From Cylicocyclus nassatus (taxonomy: Eukaryota; Nematoda; Chromadorea; Rhabditida; Strongylidae), in assembly GCA_958299035.1 (NCBI GenBank), contig CATQJL010000001.1, forward strand, positions 51,570,329 through 51,634,328: 64,000 nucleotides of DNA. The letters run 5' to 3'. Each line of letters opens with the position of its first letter. The first letter of the stretch is position 1. This document shows, piece by piece, positions 1-12,100 of this stretch. Below the pieces are notes generated by a model that saw nothing but the letters and a program-made list of their open reading frames with translations, was not told where the DNA came from and searched no databases. Both the position numbers and the translations under genes were made by a program.

Positions 1-55
1 CTGACCATTCCCTTGTAAGCAAATTGCTGATAAGAACAAATGAGTTTTTGGAATA

Positions 56-172
56 TCAATTTTTTCGATGAACCCCAATTTTCAACTTGTGGTTCATCGC
101 AAATTTCATGACTTCGAAGCACCACTTGTTCTTACCAGAAACATGATTAGCATTGTCAAGTTGGATACGCAC
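56..172 (-). pseudogene. Decayed transposase-like fragment in the 3' flank
   Basis: The minus strand encodes 38 codons reading VRIQLDNANHVSGKNKWCFE and ending in a stop. The pattern of an aspartate-asparagine pair and then an NK-containing stretch recalls the catalytic region of transposase-like proteins that are repeated in nematode genomes. Just upstream the reading continues in another frame (to about 312), as expected for a decayed copy. Family assignment is a guess from a short motif. Confidence 0.3.
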
Positions 173-312
173 AACTTTGGAATGTTTTTATTGACTTCGA
201 AAAAAGAAAAATGACTCAAAAAGACGTTCGGTCGCTGGGGATCATCAGGGATCAAACAAAAAGCTGGAAAATGCGGCTTGAACAGCTTCTTGCTCCCATT
301 CAATATGTTCAT

Positions 313-1119
313 AGTGAAGGATGGTGGGAATACTCACGAGTAGGTAGACGGTGAAATTCAGATATCTGGAGCTTCAGAATAGGAATCTTTCTTCTGAAGC
401 TGCGATCCCCTCCGGGCAGGGATGTTAGTCATGCGGCCCTTAGACCCAATTAGATCAAAATCCGCCGTCAAATGATGTAGGCTTGTAAAAATGCAGTCAT
501 AAAAAAACCAGGCTTTTAGACTTCACGACTACAGAAACTCTCTAGAACAGAATACTGTCGTCCTCAACGACGTGCCAATTTTTTTGGCACGTAACAGGAT
601 GTTCACAATGCTTCCTGTGAGGTTGTAACTAAAAGCATTTTAAGTATAGAAGCAATGACCTTTCGAAAATATGGGTCCGGACAATGTTACAGAAGTCAAA
701 AGTCGGAAACATTTAAATGCCAGCTCACACAAGAACTGGTCAGCAGATTCATACCAGCTCAGTCAGTCAAACAGGAGCTTCCTCTGAGTTATAAAGGCTC
801 AAGCAGCACTTAGTAATGAATTCCAGATTTTACAACTTTGGTCATTAATCCTGCTTATAGTTGCTTCTTTCGTGTCAGCGCTAAAGTCTTCAAAAATTAA
901 CAATTTGCGGCAGAAGAATATTTTCATAAATGCATCTTTACTGTTGGCACCACAATGGCAACGCCGTTGGAGAAATCGGCAAGAAGAAGATGACCGTATA
1001 CATTTGTACGCAAGGTGCTTGGAAAGATTCAAATTACTAACACATGTTCACGAAAAAGGAATTGACAACATGTAAAAATTGGGAAATGCGCAAACCCGTT
1101 AAAGCACCAAGTACATGAT
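313..1119. other. Intergenic 3' flank, nothing recognised
   Basis: AT-rich sequence with only short chance ORFs on both strands. No repeat ends, RNA genes or coding similarity were recognised. Confidence 0.5.
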
Positions 1120-1155
1120 AATTATTCATAACAAACTGTCACAATAAGATAAATT
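1120..1155 (-). other. unc-80 3' UTR start with possible AATAAT poly(A) signal
   Basis: Downstream of the stop there is no perfect AATAAA. An AATAAT variant lies at 1127-1122, about 29 nt after the stop. Nematodes often use such variants, but a short UTR is only a guess here. Confidence 0.3.
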
Positions 1156-3133
1156 TCAGACTAGTTGGTGTTGTTCGGTAATTTGGAACACATCGTCATC
1201 GCTCTTCCCATTTCGCTTCTTAGGAGTGGTGAAGGACACATCTGAAAGTACTACCATTTTACTTTGAGAGATTGGCTAATACACCTATTTCTTATAATTA
1301 TAAGTTGTTCTTACATCTTTGCCTGTTTGCGTCGAGAGTTTCATGTAGAGGAAGGACCAGAGTCTCGGTGGAACGACGAATTGGCGTTCGCAAAACCTAG
1401 AAGGGTTTTATCTCCGCAAAACAATAATTGATCTTTATGTGGTGAATTAGCAAATGTACAAAATCCACATACCCCGCCGGCCTCATCTTTTTTCTGTATG
1501 TCTGACAATTCAACGCTTCGTTCACCCTCGCTTTCGCTTTCAGATATGTGACGAGATTTTCGACGTACGCTTCTCCACATGCCAAAACCGCTGATCGACC
1601 TTGTGCGAGGTGAGGATCCAACCTAGAAATTTTTTAGCAGAAAATTGATGGTACCTCGTCACTGTCAAAATCAAGTAGGAATCAGTTATATAGAATGAGT
1701 GTAATACATTGCAAATAATTTCTTCATATCTCCAAGCAAAGTTCAGTGAACATGAAGGGCCAAAAGTCGCTCGGCACAGCCCGCACCGGGTCAAGCGATA
1801 TCGTTTTTGGGACAAAAAGCAGAAGGATATCGTTTTTGTAATCGAAAAGACACAAAAATCGCGATGTTTCTCCAATCGACGTTTCGTTTTTTAGAGTTTT
1901 TACGTTTAGGGTTTTAGGGTCAAAGCGGACTTCGTACGAAATTTTCAAGATCAAAGGGACTTCATATTTCCCTGGTGCCAACTGATGTTTCATTATGCCT
2001 TTTCTCAGTTCCAGCAAAAAATTCGAAATCGCGTAAATTTTGTGTGCGAAAGGCATTTTATTTGCCCGTTTCTCAAAATATTTGTTTGAACCTATTACAT
2101 TGAAATAGTAAGGTGCTGGAATGAGCAATAGAAAATTTCGGTCGCCTTCGCTCAAATTTTCGTCCAGCATTAGGTATCACTCCAAAGAGCACAATGAGAA
2201 TTGTAATTTGAATTCTGTTTGAGTGAAATTTGTTTTATAATAAAAGAAAGGAGAAGAAGTGAAGGAGTGAAACATTGCAATTTTTTCATTGTGGGCAAAT
2301 TTGAGAAAACCTCGTTTTTTTATCAGAGAATTTCAAATTTCTCAAATTCCAGAAAAATGGAAGTTATAGAGATTTCTATGCCACGAACTTATTTTCTAAA
2401 CAAGCTAATAGATTTTGTAAAGAGACAATATAGCGACTCATACAGCTTGATTTTATAGCGATGCTATCGTTTTACCTTGCTAAGGGGTACACTCGGACTT
2501 TTTGTAACTCTAGCGCTTGTAGACGGTTGTTGCCCAGATTCAGCGCTCTCGTCTTCGACATCTTCAAGGATCGTCCCTTCGGTACCTTCCTAAAAGTAGT
2601 AAATTGAAATCCACCATCTTTGTTGCCTACAGTGGTGTTAGACCTTGATCGGAGGAGGTTTTCGAGTGCTTGCCCTTCTATCCTTCTTCTGGATGGTAGA
2701 CGCGTTTGAAGAATCGGAATGGGGATCAGGAGCAGTGGGAGTGTAAGAGCGAGGGAGATCCAAAGGCCGGGTAGCTAGTTCATCTTTGAGTTGCGCCAGC
2801 TCAACTTGGCAACTGATAAAATCTTTATAAAAAAAGCAACTGGTGGAAAAAGGAGTCCCACTTGTTCAACATCGCCCCTAAGGGGAGGGTGTAATGCTCA
2901 TTCGATTCCATTCTTTCGATAAGTTCAGCTTGCCATTGTGTATCCTGTTCACAAGTTGGTTTTTGCTTCACCTGCAAATAAGCTTAGCCGTGTTAGTTCC
3001 CCCATTGAAAATTAGGAACCAACCCTGTTTTGGATAGTGGGTATGATGAGCAAAGAGATGGGAAGTTGGGCATGAAGAATGAAATCGATGAATTGTACCG
3101 CACTTTGACCACCTTGCTTTTTGCTTATGAGAT
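1156..3133 (-). CDS. unc-80: unc-80 exons 82-88, C-terminal tail and stop
   Basis: Exons are 3133-3024 (LISKKQGGQSAVQFIDFILHAQLPI), 2971-2862, 2812-2644, 2589-2476, 1622-1473 (SSPRTRSISGFGMWRSVRRK), 1396-1315 and 1241-1156, with TGA at 1158-1156. Exon 81 joins exon 82 directly (RLVRD-LISKKQGG). Short open stretches around 3225-3176 and 3691-3645 look exon-like but break this conserved join. Exons 84-88 are a disordered basic and acidic tail (RASTRKPPPIK, EDVEDESAESG, SESESEGERS) ending SDDDVFQITEQHQLV. The tail is full length and shows no truncation. Confidence 0.9.
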
Positions 3134-6100
3134 CTAAAATGTTGAAACTTCAGCGCTAAACACTTGTTAGCGAGTCTGAGCTTTGAGAGCGGTGAATATT
3201 GGTAACAAACTTGGGGATAACATCATCTTGTTCAAAAGTTGACATTTTCCATTATTGAAATTCAAGAAAATTTTAGAAAAGTTTCGGTATAATGATTGTT
3301 ATTATAGAGTATGACAAAAAACCAAATTTTTTGATGGAATGAAACGCAAGAAAGTAATCCGGTTTTGGATTCTAATCCGGTTTTTCTAAGTTGCCAGACA
3401 CTAACTGAGTCTAACAATATTTTTCAAATTACTACTCATGTTACAGGATCCAACCATGATTTAATTATTGAAAAGCGCTGAACGATCAATTTATGATGGT
3501 AGGAGCTGACAACTGCTTCTCTTAAGATCTCTCTTAGGATCTCTCTTCTCTTAAGATTCTCTTAAGATTCCCCGATAATACTTACTCAAATTTTTGCAGA
3601 ATTTTGTAATCACCAAAACGGAATTCCTAGCCAGCTTCATTTACCTGGGCACTAATGCTTTCGAAGTTTAGAAAAGCAGCTTGGTGCACCTCTTTCCGAT
3701 AGAAACAGTTCTGACTAACCTCTCACAAGTCGGGCAACCCTTGGCCAGAGAGGAGTGAGCAGCTTTCCAAAGCATAGCATCATCACTTTGAGAGCTAAAG
3801 TGATCTTTTTGTCAATGTCAGTTCTTACAATTTGGCAGTTAGACATACCTAGGTAAATGCATTGAGATACACTGTCTCTGACTATCCGAAGCGTAGAAAC
3901 GGTGGCAGAATGTCCCCTGTCGGTGACAGAAACTGAGCCTTGCCTTCCAGTGAGATCTGCAAAGTAATAAAATGTCTAGCCTGCAGCAGGAAACCATTTC
4001 TTGGCGGAACCACTAACTTTCAGAGTTGCGTTGGTCTCTTTTAATGGACATGCTGTGCTGACCTCCTCTAATAAAGCTGGTAGCAAGGGTAGTTGTGCTG
4101 GCCGTAGGGGCTGTGCTGTGTTTGCCGATTGGAGGCGAGATCGCATGTTGCATGAGGGATAGACAGAAGGAGAGATCTTTAGCTTGGATTACGGAAGCTT
4201 CTGAAATGAGTCGTTCGGTTTTGGTATGTTTAGAAGAGGATTTTATTTAGCAATGAAACCTCATAAAAGCGGTACATATTTGATGGTGATGATCGTAAAA
4301 TTTTCAAGAGAAGTAAGAGGGAAGCACGAAAATTCTGATGGGTGTGATACCAGCCATGCTTCCAAAAACTTTATGGGATGCTTCAGATGTTTTACAAGCT
4401 TGACACATTAAAAAATTAAGTATGTGGCCGCAATCACCCAAAAAAAATTTTTTCTCAAAGCTTGTTTGTCCACGAAAAAAATATTTCGACACTGGTCTGA
4501 GTTACTTGCATAATTTTATAACCCGTTCAGATCACTTCTGAAAATTTTGCAAACTATTCTCGGGACGGGGAGGGGGGATGCTTTGAAATGCTCTGAGATT
4601 TCATGGATATCAGGATACCTTTAGGATTAGTCGCCGTCCTCAGGAACAAAGGTATCAAGAAATGGCAGAGAACGGCCTCGATCCGATCTGCGGCTGCTCC
4701 GAGACCCTCAGCTCCGCAAACCATTTCCAGAGAGAACGATGCCTAAATCAACCGTTGAGATAATGAAGACAAAAATTATGAAATGATTGATCACCTGGCC
4801 CAGCGCCTGCATGAGTATTGTTGTCATACGCAAAACAGCATTACAGAACACTTGCGGTGGCGGAGCTGGATGAAGAACTGTGGTTGAATGGGCAGATATG
4901 TTGCTTCCTTCTTCAAATGTGTCACCAGCTATTATTCGTAGACACATTTGTGTAGTGGACTAAAATAAGAGTTGATAAGTCTGTCTCCCGATGCTTGGAT
5001 GGTTTTTGGACTTCCAAGAGTGCTTACGAGAACTTTTACTATAGATTGAGTTTGCAAATTTTGCAAATAAACAGTGGAGAAAACCAAAAAAATTTATATA
5101 GTAGAGTGGGCCACTGTATAGAAATTTTTAGCGACAGTTTTGGAGAATTTTAGCATCTGACTAATTGAGGTTTTTGAAAAAAAATTTTGATGTTGCCCTC
5201 GCAGAGCACTTACCTTCAACGGATTCAAATGAGCCATGTACGGATAAACAGAGAGTGTGTCGCAGATTCCCTTGATCCAACTGGCCAACGCTGTCCAATT
5301 CACCCGTCTCCGAATGCTTTGCTTCTTGGCGATCTTCGCTATGGTTTTGTCCAAACGCTTGAGAATGATTCCAAGGGCTGAGCGATTTGACTCGATAGAC
5401 CAGTCGGTTACAGGCATAATCGTGGTGAAATACCTGAAAATTGGATCAGTTAATCACTATCACGTGGATCGCTCGCATATTCATACTTTTGCAACCCAGG
5501 GCAAGACATAGTGGTCAGGTCATAGGAGGCGATCTTCAACAATGCTAAAGCAATCTCGCTCAGCTTAACATGGCATTTGTGGTCCATCACTTCGGGGATT
5601 TTCGTATGCTCGCTGGTAGAGCTAAGCTTTGCCAATTCTTTGAGCCTGTAAGAAGAATTTCGCTATGACATTTAATTCTAGGAAAAGTATGCGAAACCTT
5701 GGAGTAGCCATCTCAATGAACTGCGCTGCCAGGCAAAGCAGGGTGTCCCTCGGCCGACGATAATTTTCTTTGTGGGTTTCCTCAATCTCTGCCGCTTCCC
5801 ATCCTATGGCAACCGATTTCTTCTCCTTCCTGAACCAACATATGGAGCTTCAGTTTGTGATTTGAGAGGAAGGACTTACACGTGATACGGCCGGCTATTC
5901 TCATCCTCGTTCGTGGTAGGTGGATCAAAAAATTGAGGCGAATCAGCGACCAACGATTTTCCACGCTCAGAGACGGTATTTACGAGGTCAAACGCACGTT
6001 GTGGACCTCTGAAAAAAAAGCTAGGTGCCTTCTACTGTTCCCTTTCTTTTCAATTTTGGTATTTTTGATAACACCACACTGGTAATCAATATGAGCTGTT

Positions 6101-9100
6101 TCAAATCTCCGCTGCTTGTAAAATTATTGAAGACGAAATCTTCTGGGAGTGAAAGTGAGCCGCATTCACAAACGATCTGCTCAGGACCATTTGCTAGATG
6201 TCAGTAAATTCAGTGCACTACCAAAATTTTTTTGTGGCTAGAGAAATCATTCTAATGAGTTCAACCGAGTACGATTCTCGTTTAGAAAACATCTTTACCT
6301 GGCCAAAACATCGCAGCTGTTGATAAGTGCTTTCATCTCAACACACAGCGTCGTCCACTGCGATATCTCGTGCTTTACCGCAGCTGGAGCGTTGTTTTGC
6401 AATGCTGTTTCCTCCTCGATTCGTCGTATGAGGTGAGGTTGGAGCGCAGCCATTACTAGCTAAATAGATATCCTGTTCATATGAAGGAATTGCTTGGAGA
6501 AACTCTGCAATTTCCCTACGAATCAGTCATAGGGATCGCCATTTTGAATGTCAGAATTTTCAGCGGTGATTTTAGATTCTTGACGTTTGAAATGTTAGGG
6601 TGAAGGAAAAGATCTGCGATAAGTTTCTGCAGAAATACATAGAGCCGGACCTAAAAATCTATTGTTAGCTGCCCAGAGTGTGGCTGGTAGTCGAGTCTCA
6701 CAAGATTTTGGTACTATAATATTCGCGCATCTGCAGATGAAACTTCTACTCCGTAACCTAAAGTTCCACAGAGTTCGTTGCGAGCTTAGATGTAAACCGC
6801 AGAAAAGTCAAATCGAAATCTTGAATTTTTAGCACGTGAAAAGGGGTCCTTTACATTTGAAAAGTGGCAATTACATGGACCGAAACCCGAAACATGAGAT
6901 AGAAGTGTGTAATTTTCCAGGTTGAAAACATCTGAACATTTCTGATCGTCGGTCCACGAAAACGTACAAGCATATGGTGACTTCGTTTGCTCTCCGGAGC
7001 AAAAGCACAGACGCAAATGCAGCTTGCAATGGCATCTGTCAGCAGGCAAAATGTGTTCGGATCATCACGATAGCACAAGTCGAGGGCCTAAAAATGACGA
7101 CTAAGCCACGTGTAGCATCTCCAAAGCGAAAAAAAACAACCTTTAGCGGTTTATCGTAAGGCACAAGCCCCAGAATGTCGAACTGATCACTCTCGTCACC
7201 CATGTTCTCCATATTTTTTAGCAACGCGAACCAGTACTGAAGATCGGTTCTTTTGTATTTTCGCATAATTTATTGTTCAAAAACTCACTTTAGCTTTGAC
7301 ACGCATTGGATTGATCTCGAAATCGTTGTTGCTGTTGTCGATTATGTTGGCTATAGAGCCACACATTTGCAGCAAGAAAGGTTTCCTATGAAGAGTGTAG
7401 AACTGTCGACAAAGGAACTCCACGACTGAGCAAAACACGCGATTCGTCTGTCGCTGACTATAGCATCGCAGGAGGGTTGGCATAATGAGGAAGAAACCCT
7501 GAAAACTGTGCCATGAGGATGGTTGGTAGTAGGATAGGCAAGCCAAGAAACTGACCTGACTAGCGAAGAGACTGTTGAAATGGATACACATGGCTATGTA
7601 AGTGGCAGCACATCGTCGTAAAATTAGCAGATCTTCACAGTGCATGATCATGATCCCATTCACCTACAACATTGCATTTTTTCGAGCACACGCCTATTTA
7701 TTTTATTGAGACGTGTAAAACAAACAAAAAAAAACAAATGAACTTATTATTATTCGTTATTTTTAACGAAATTATATTTTCGAACTCATTGTTCTGTGGC
7801 CAAATTCACCAATAAGTCTCTAATCCAGGGCTCGGCACAGGTGGCTTGCAAAGCAAGCTGGATATCGTTTTTGGGGGAAAAGCAAAGGGGAAATCGTTTT
7901 TGCGGGAGGGCATAACGTTGTCTTTCGATCCGCTGCCGGCACGCTGCCGGCATGCCGCCAGCAAATAAACAAAGGGTTTGTTTACAGCGAAGTGAAGATG
8001 AAATGGCACCAAAATAGGTGTGTAGATGGGCAATGGGGAGTTGGGACTATGTATGAAAAATTATGAAAAAATTATGTGAACTGAGGGCATGGCAAACTTT
8101 TTTCGAAGTTAGGTGGCTTTCAAGCCACCTGGATAGCCATCTGAGGTGGCTTAGCGCGAACAAAGTCATATAATTCCTATTCTTCACATAATTTCTTCAA
8201 ATTTTTTACATAAATGTAATCTACATTCAATATTCTACAAAACAGCTCTTGTACCTCCCCAAACCATCTCCTCCCCGCCTGGTTATAGCCCTCCAAATTA
8301 TCTGGATGGCAGCGGCAAAGCTGCTCCAAGCTCGCGGTGGTGCGCGGCGGACACAGTATGCCGCCAACCCGGAGAATACAAACAATCACTAGTTCTTATT
8401 GTCTATTTATTGTTGGTCTTGTATTCTTTTTCATTCTTTTTGTTTTCATGTTTGATTTGTTCGTTAGCGCGTCAAGGGGGATGTCGTACTTTTGTGGCGA
8501 AGTCAAGGGGGACTTCCTTTTTTGCATTTCCAACTAGCCACCTCGTGCCGAGCCCTGCTCTGATCAATGCGCTTACTTGGAGTACATGCTTGACAGACAA
8601 TTTTCTAAGGGTTTTGATGAATGTGGGATATATTAGTGAGATTGTTCAATCCATCTAACAGCATGTTACCGCATGAAATTTTTGGTGCCACTTTTTCTTC
8701 ATTTCAGTGAAAGACGAGAACTGTGCGGAGAAAAGGTACATTTTCAACGCTTTTTCATGGGCTGTAGAATTCTGAAGACGATTACTTCCCGCATATACTC
8801 GTTTTTAATTATCTGAAGATCACAAAAGCTATGTACGACAACACCTCCTCCCCCCCCCCATCTTCTCAGCAACAAACCAGAGATTGCAAATAGAAAAGCT
8901 TTCAATGTTGACGAACAGCATGGCTAGTGTTAGATATATTTGTCAAGATTCCGTAATGTCCCAGTCCTTTAGAAAAATCCTCTGACACCTCCACTGCTCG
9001 GTCCTTTCAACGCTGGTGATTAACTAGCAAGACTGTCACTTACCACATTTATGAAGAGGTGCAGATCGGCAAACATAAACGCGTTCTCCATCTTCTCGAA

Positions 9101-12100
9101 CATATCCGACATCAACTGAAAGTAAGAATTTTCCCGCTGTTTCGTTAATACTATAGTAGAAAGAACAATTACGCATTGATTTGAAAGGGCTACGTGTGGT
9201 GTGGTGAATTAGATGAGCTTACCTTAGCCCATGTAAACTTGTGCAAAGCTTCCATTGCCTTTAACTGCTCGCCCATTTCTCCGTGGTACATTCCAAAGCA
9301 TGTTTCTAGGCTCTTACGTGGGAAAGATGGCAAGTGTGTAAGCTCATCGTGCAAGAAGAAAACGCGTTGTGCAATCTGGAAAAGGCATATTCTGAATGGG
9401 GCCTAAAGTATGAGTAGTCCTAAGTTCTAGATAGATTTTATAACTCACAACATGTTGCGGACTGTACTTCAGAATGTTATGTGTGAGCAGCACTTTTCCA
9501 ACTTCGATAAAGCGCTGTGCAAACGCTGTCTGCCTCATTCTCAAGTGGGCCTCTACCAAATCGAGTTTGATCAGGGTTAGCTGTGGATAGAATGAGCGAT
9601 GGAAGAAGTAGAAATCCCTGGAACTGTCTACTTTTCTATGTACATAAACGTGTGTCAAGGCTCGAAATAGCTTCAGGCATTTTCGCAGCGCAAGGAAAGT
9701 AGTGAGGCCTTTGCGAGAATTCTTTATATTGCCATCAATCTTATCTTTTCAAAAACATATCGCGCTTCAGAACTAAGCCTGGATTTTGTTGAAGATTTCC
9801 TGGATAGTCAGTTAGCAGAAAAACGTCGAACTAGTTGCAAGACCGCGACTGTGAACTAAGAGCTCAGAAAGAGTGAATTATGAGAATGAAGTCATCTGGA
9901 TCAAAAAAGGACATCTAGTAGGGGCAGATTTTTCTTTCGGTTATTTCGAGGCTTAGAAGTGTAGAATATATTAAATTCACCATCTGCAAAATATAATCTC
10001 CCTATCAGTTGCTTTTTATCGGGCCAATGTTACTTTTTAGATGATACTTCCAATACTTCCAACGCACCGTACATATGACGATGGAAGATGAATTAGTCCT
10101 GTCTTTGTATCTGTCAGAAAGTACGAATGCACCTCATTTTCGTCAATGTTGAAGAACTCAAGGCTGTCACTGTAACGAAAGATTTTGGTGAGAGGCGCTT
10201 AAACTGATCTGTGAGATTGTACCTAAGTATCTGCTGGAATTGGGTGTCCTCATGAACGGGAAATTGGCTGGGGATGCCACCCAAAGTCGAGTCAGGACCA
10301 TGTACAATAATTTTCTTTGCTGATGGAACATTTGCAGTGATCATGAGGGCTTGCTGGAAGTGTTTTCTTGCAATTAGTTGCCTCAACAAAAGATTTTCTC
10401 AACAAACATCGCACTGCTCCTTCTTCAGTGTCTGCTTCAGGTCCTTGAAATAGAGCCCGTGCACATTGGGAGCCAAAATCCAAGTGAGGGACAGAGCCAT
10501 ACCAAGGGCTTTGTCAGCACCTTCGCACTGAGCTCGCACGTAGTGCATGACAAATCCAAACTGTATTGGAAATTGTAAGGCTTTCGTACATGCAGAAGCT
10601 TGGGTGCTCACCAAATAATTGAGCAAGGAGTACGCTGCTTGGCTAGGTAAAGGGTTGAACCGTAAGATCAACTTGCGCAGCAGCGACATGAGGTATTCCT
10701 ACAAAAAATAACCCTAGAAAGTACGAAGAAAAAGCGATAGATAATTTTCAAAAATTTCCGAGCTGTCGATGTTGTGTATGTCATAAACTCACATAGCTGG
10801 CAGTGGGGCGATATTCATTTGTAAGAGTCTGAAAGAAAGACAGAGATAGTCATGAAAGAGAAAGATTTGTAGAACGCAACAACGCAGCAGGCAGGATGCG
10901 GCGAAACATAGAAACGATAAGGGAAAAAAGAAAATAAAAGAGCATGCAAGTAAAGGGTAAGACGATGAACATTCTGTTAGAAAACCAGGTCCAGGTGTGA
11001 GAACAGCAATCCGTAGCGTTTGTGCTGTGCAATATCCTTCTCTGAACTTATGCATGCGAAAAAAAGACGACATCAGAGTTTGACATTTAAAAAATGTAAA
11101 AGAAACAGAAGGAAATAATAGGAAAACCCGTGCAATCATGCCAACCTATTTCTTATATCACCCCACTACAACGGTCATAACATGTGCGCTATCCACCTGA
11201 AATATCTCACCTGTCGCTCGCGATTTGTTAATTTTTCTAGAAAATGTCTGAAGAAGAGCGATGGATCTTCTACTATGCAGGTCCAGATGACCTTGCGTGA
11301 TACATCAGCCACTGAAAATCATTTGAAATTCCAGAACATTTCCCCATTTGGAGTGGACCCACCAGAAACACCATTTTTGTCGACTTGGGGATCGTCGAGC
11401 ATTTCGATAATGCTGGGAATAACAGCTAAAAGAGGTGAAGGAAAGAGCGGTTGGGCGACGGGCATAGGGTGACGGGCAGCATGGTGGGCCGTTTCGGATT
11501 CTGCAGGTTGAGGTAGTAGATCTAGGGAGGTCGACGAAAAGAAACCATGTAACTACCTACCTTCCGCTTGTTCTTGCTGATGATGGAATAGCGCTGGTTC
11601 GTAGGCTGCTTGCTGAACTATGGCGGATCCGCGCAGCCTTAATACAATAGTCTCTTAGTAGATCATTTCTGAGTGTCGACTATCTAGGCGATCATTCGGC
11701 CTTCACAATGGATAGTAAGATTTAGATGGCATCACATCACATAAATTCTTATGCTTTTGTCCCATTGTTTATTAGACATTTTTAGCCGGACATACGAATC
11801 AAATAGTCATAAGGATACCCTAATTTAACGAGTACCGCACTTTTTCATTTTTTCAAGCATGCAGCTTGGCCGCACTTTTTGTCTCGCGGAATGGTAGTTC
11901 TTCCACAATTTTTGGGAGCTTTTTTGGTGCGTTCAGCCTGGTCGAGTTTTGAAAAAAAACAGGTGCTTCTTGTACTCGTGAATAGCGTGATACGAACATT
12001 CTAATGGTCGCCAACCTTCCGTAAAATGACATCGCCATGAAATTCACTTTCGAAATTTGTTTAAATTGCCTTCTTACTACTATTTTACCACAATTTTGAT

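Noticed and set aside
1724..2170. 148-codon minus-strand ORF
   Set aside because: It lies in unc-80 intron 85 and overlaps hAT-like repeat words; no family match and not in phase with the gene.
3176..3225. Exon-like stretch on the minus strand (MMLSPSLLPIFTALKAQT) in unc-80 intron 81
   Set aside because: It needs a GC donor with a 38-nt intron. Exons 81 and 82 join directly into the conserved RLVRD-LISKKQGG sequence in the correct phase.
3645..3691. Exon-like stretch VHQAAFLNFESISAQ after exon 81
   Set aside because: Splice sites look fair, but including it breaks both the phase into exon 82 and the family alignment.
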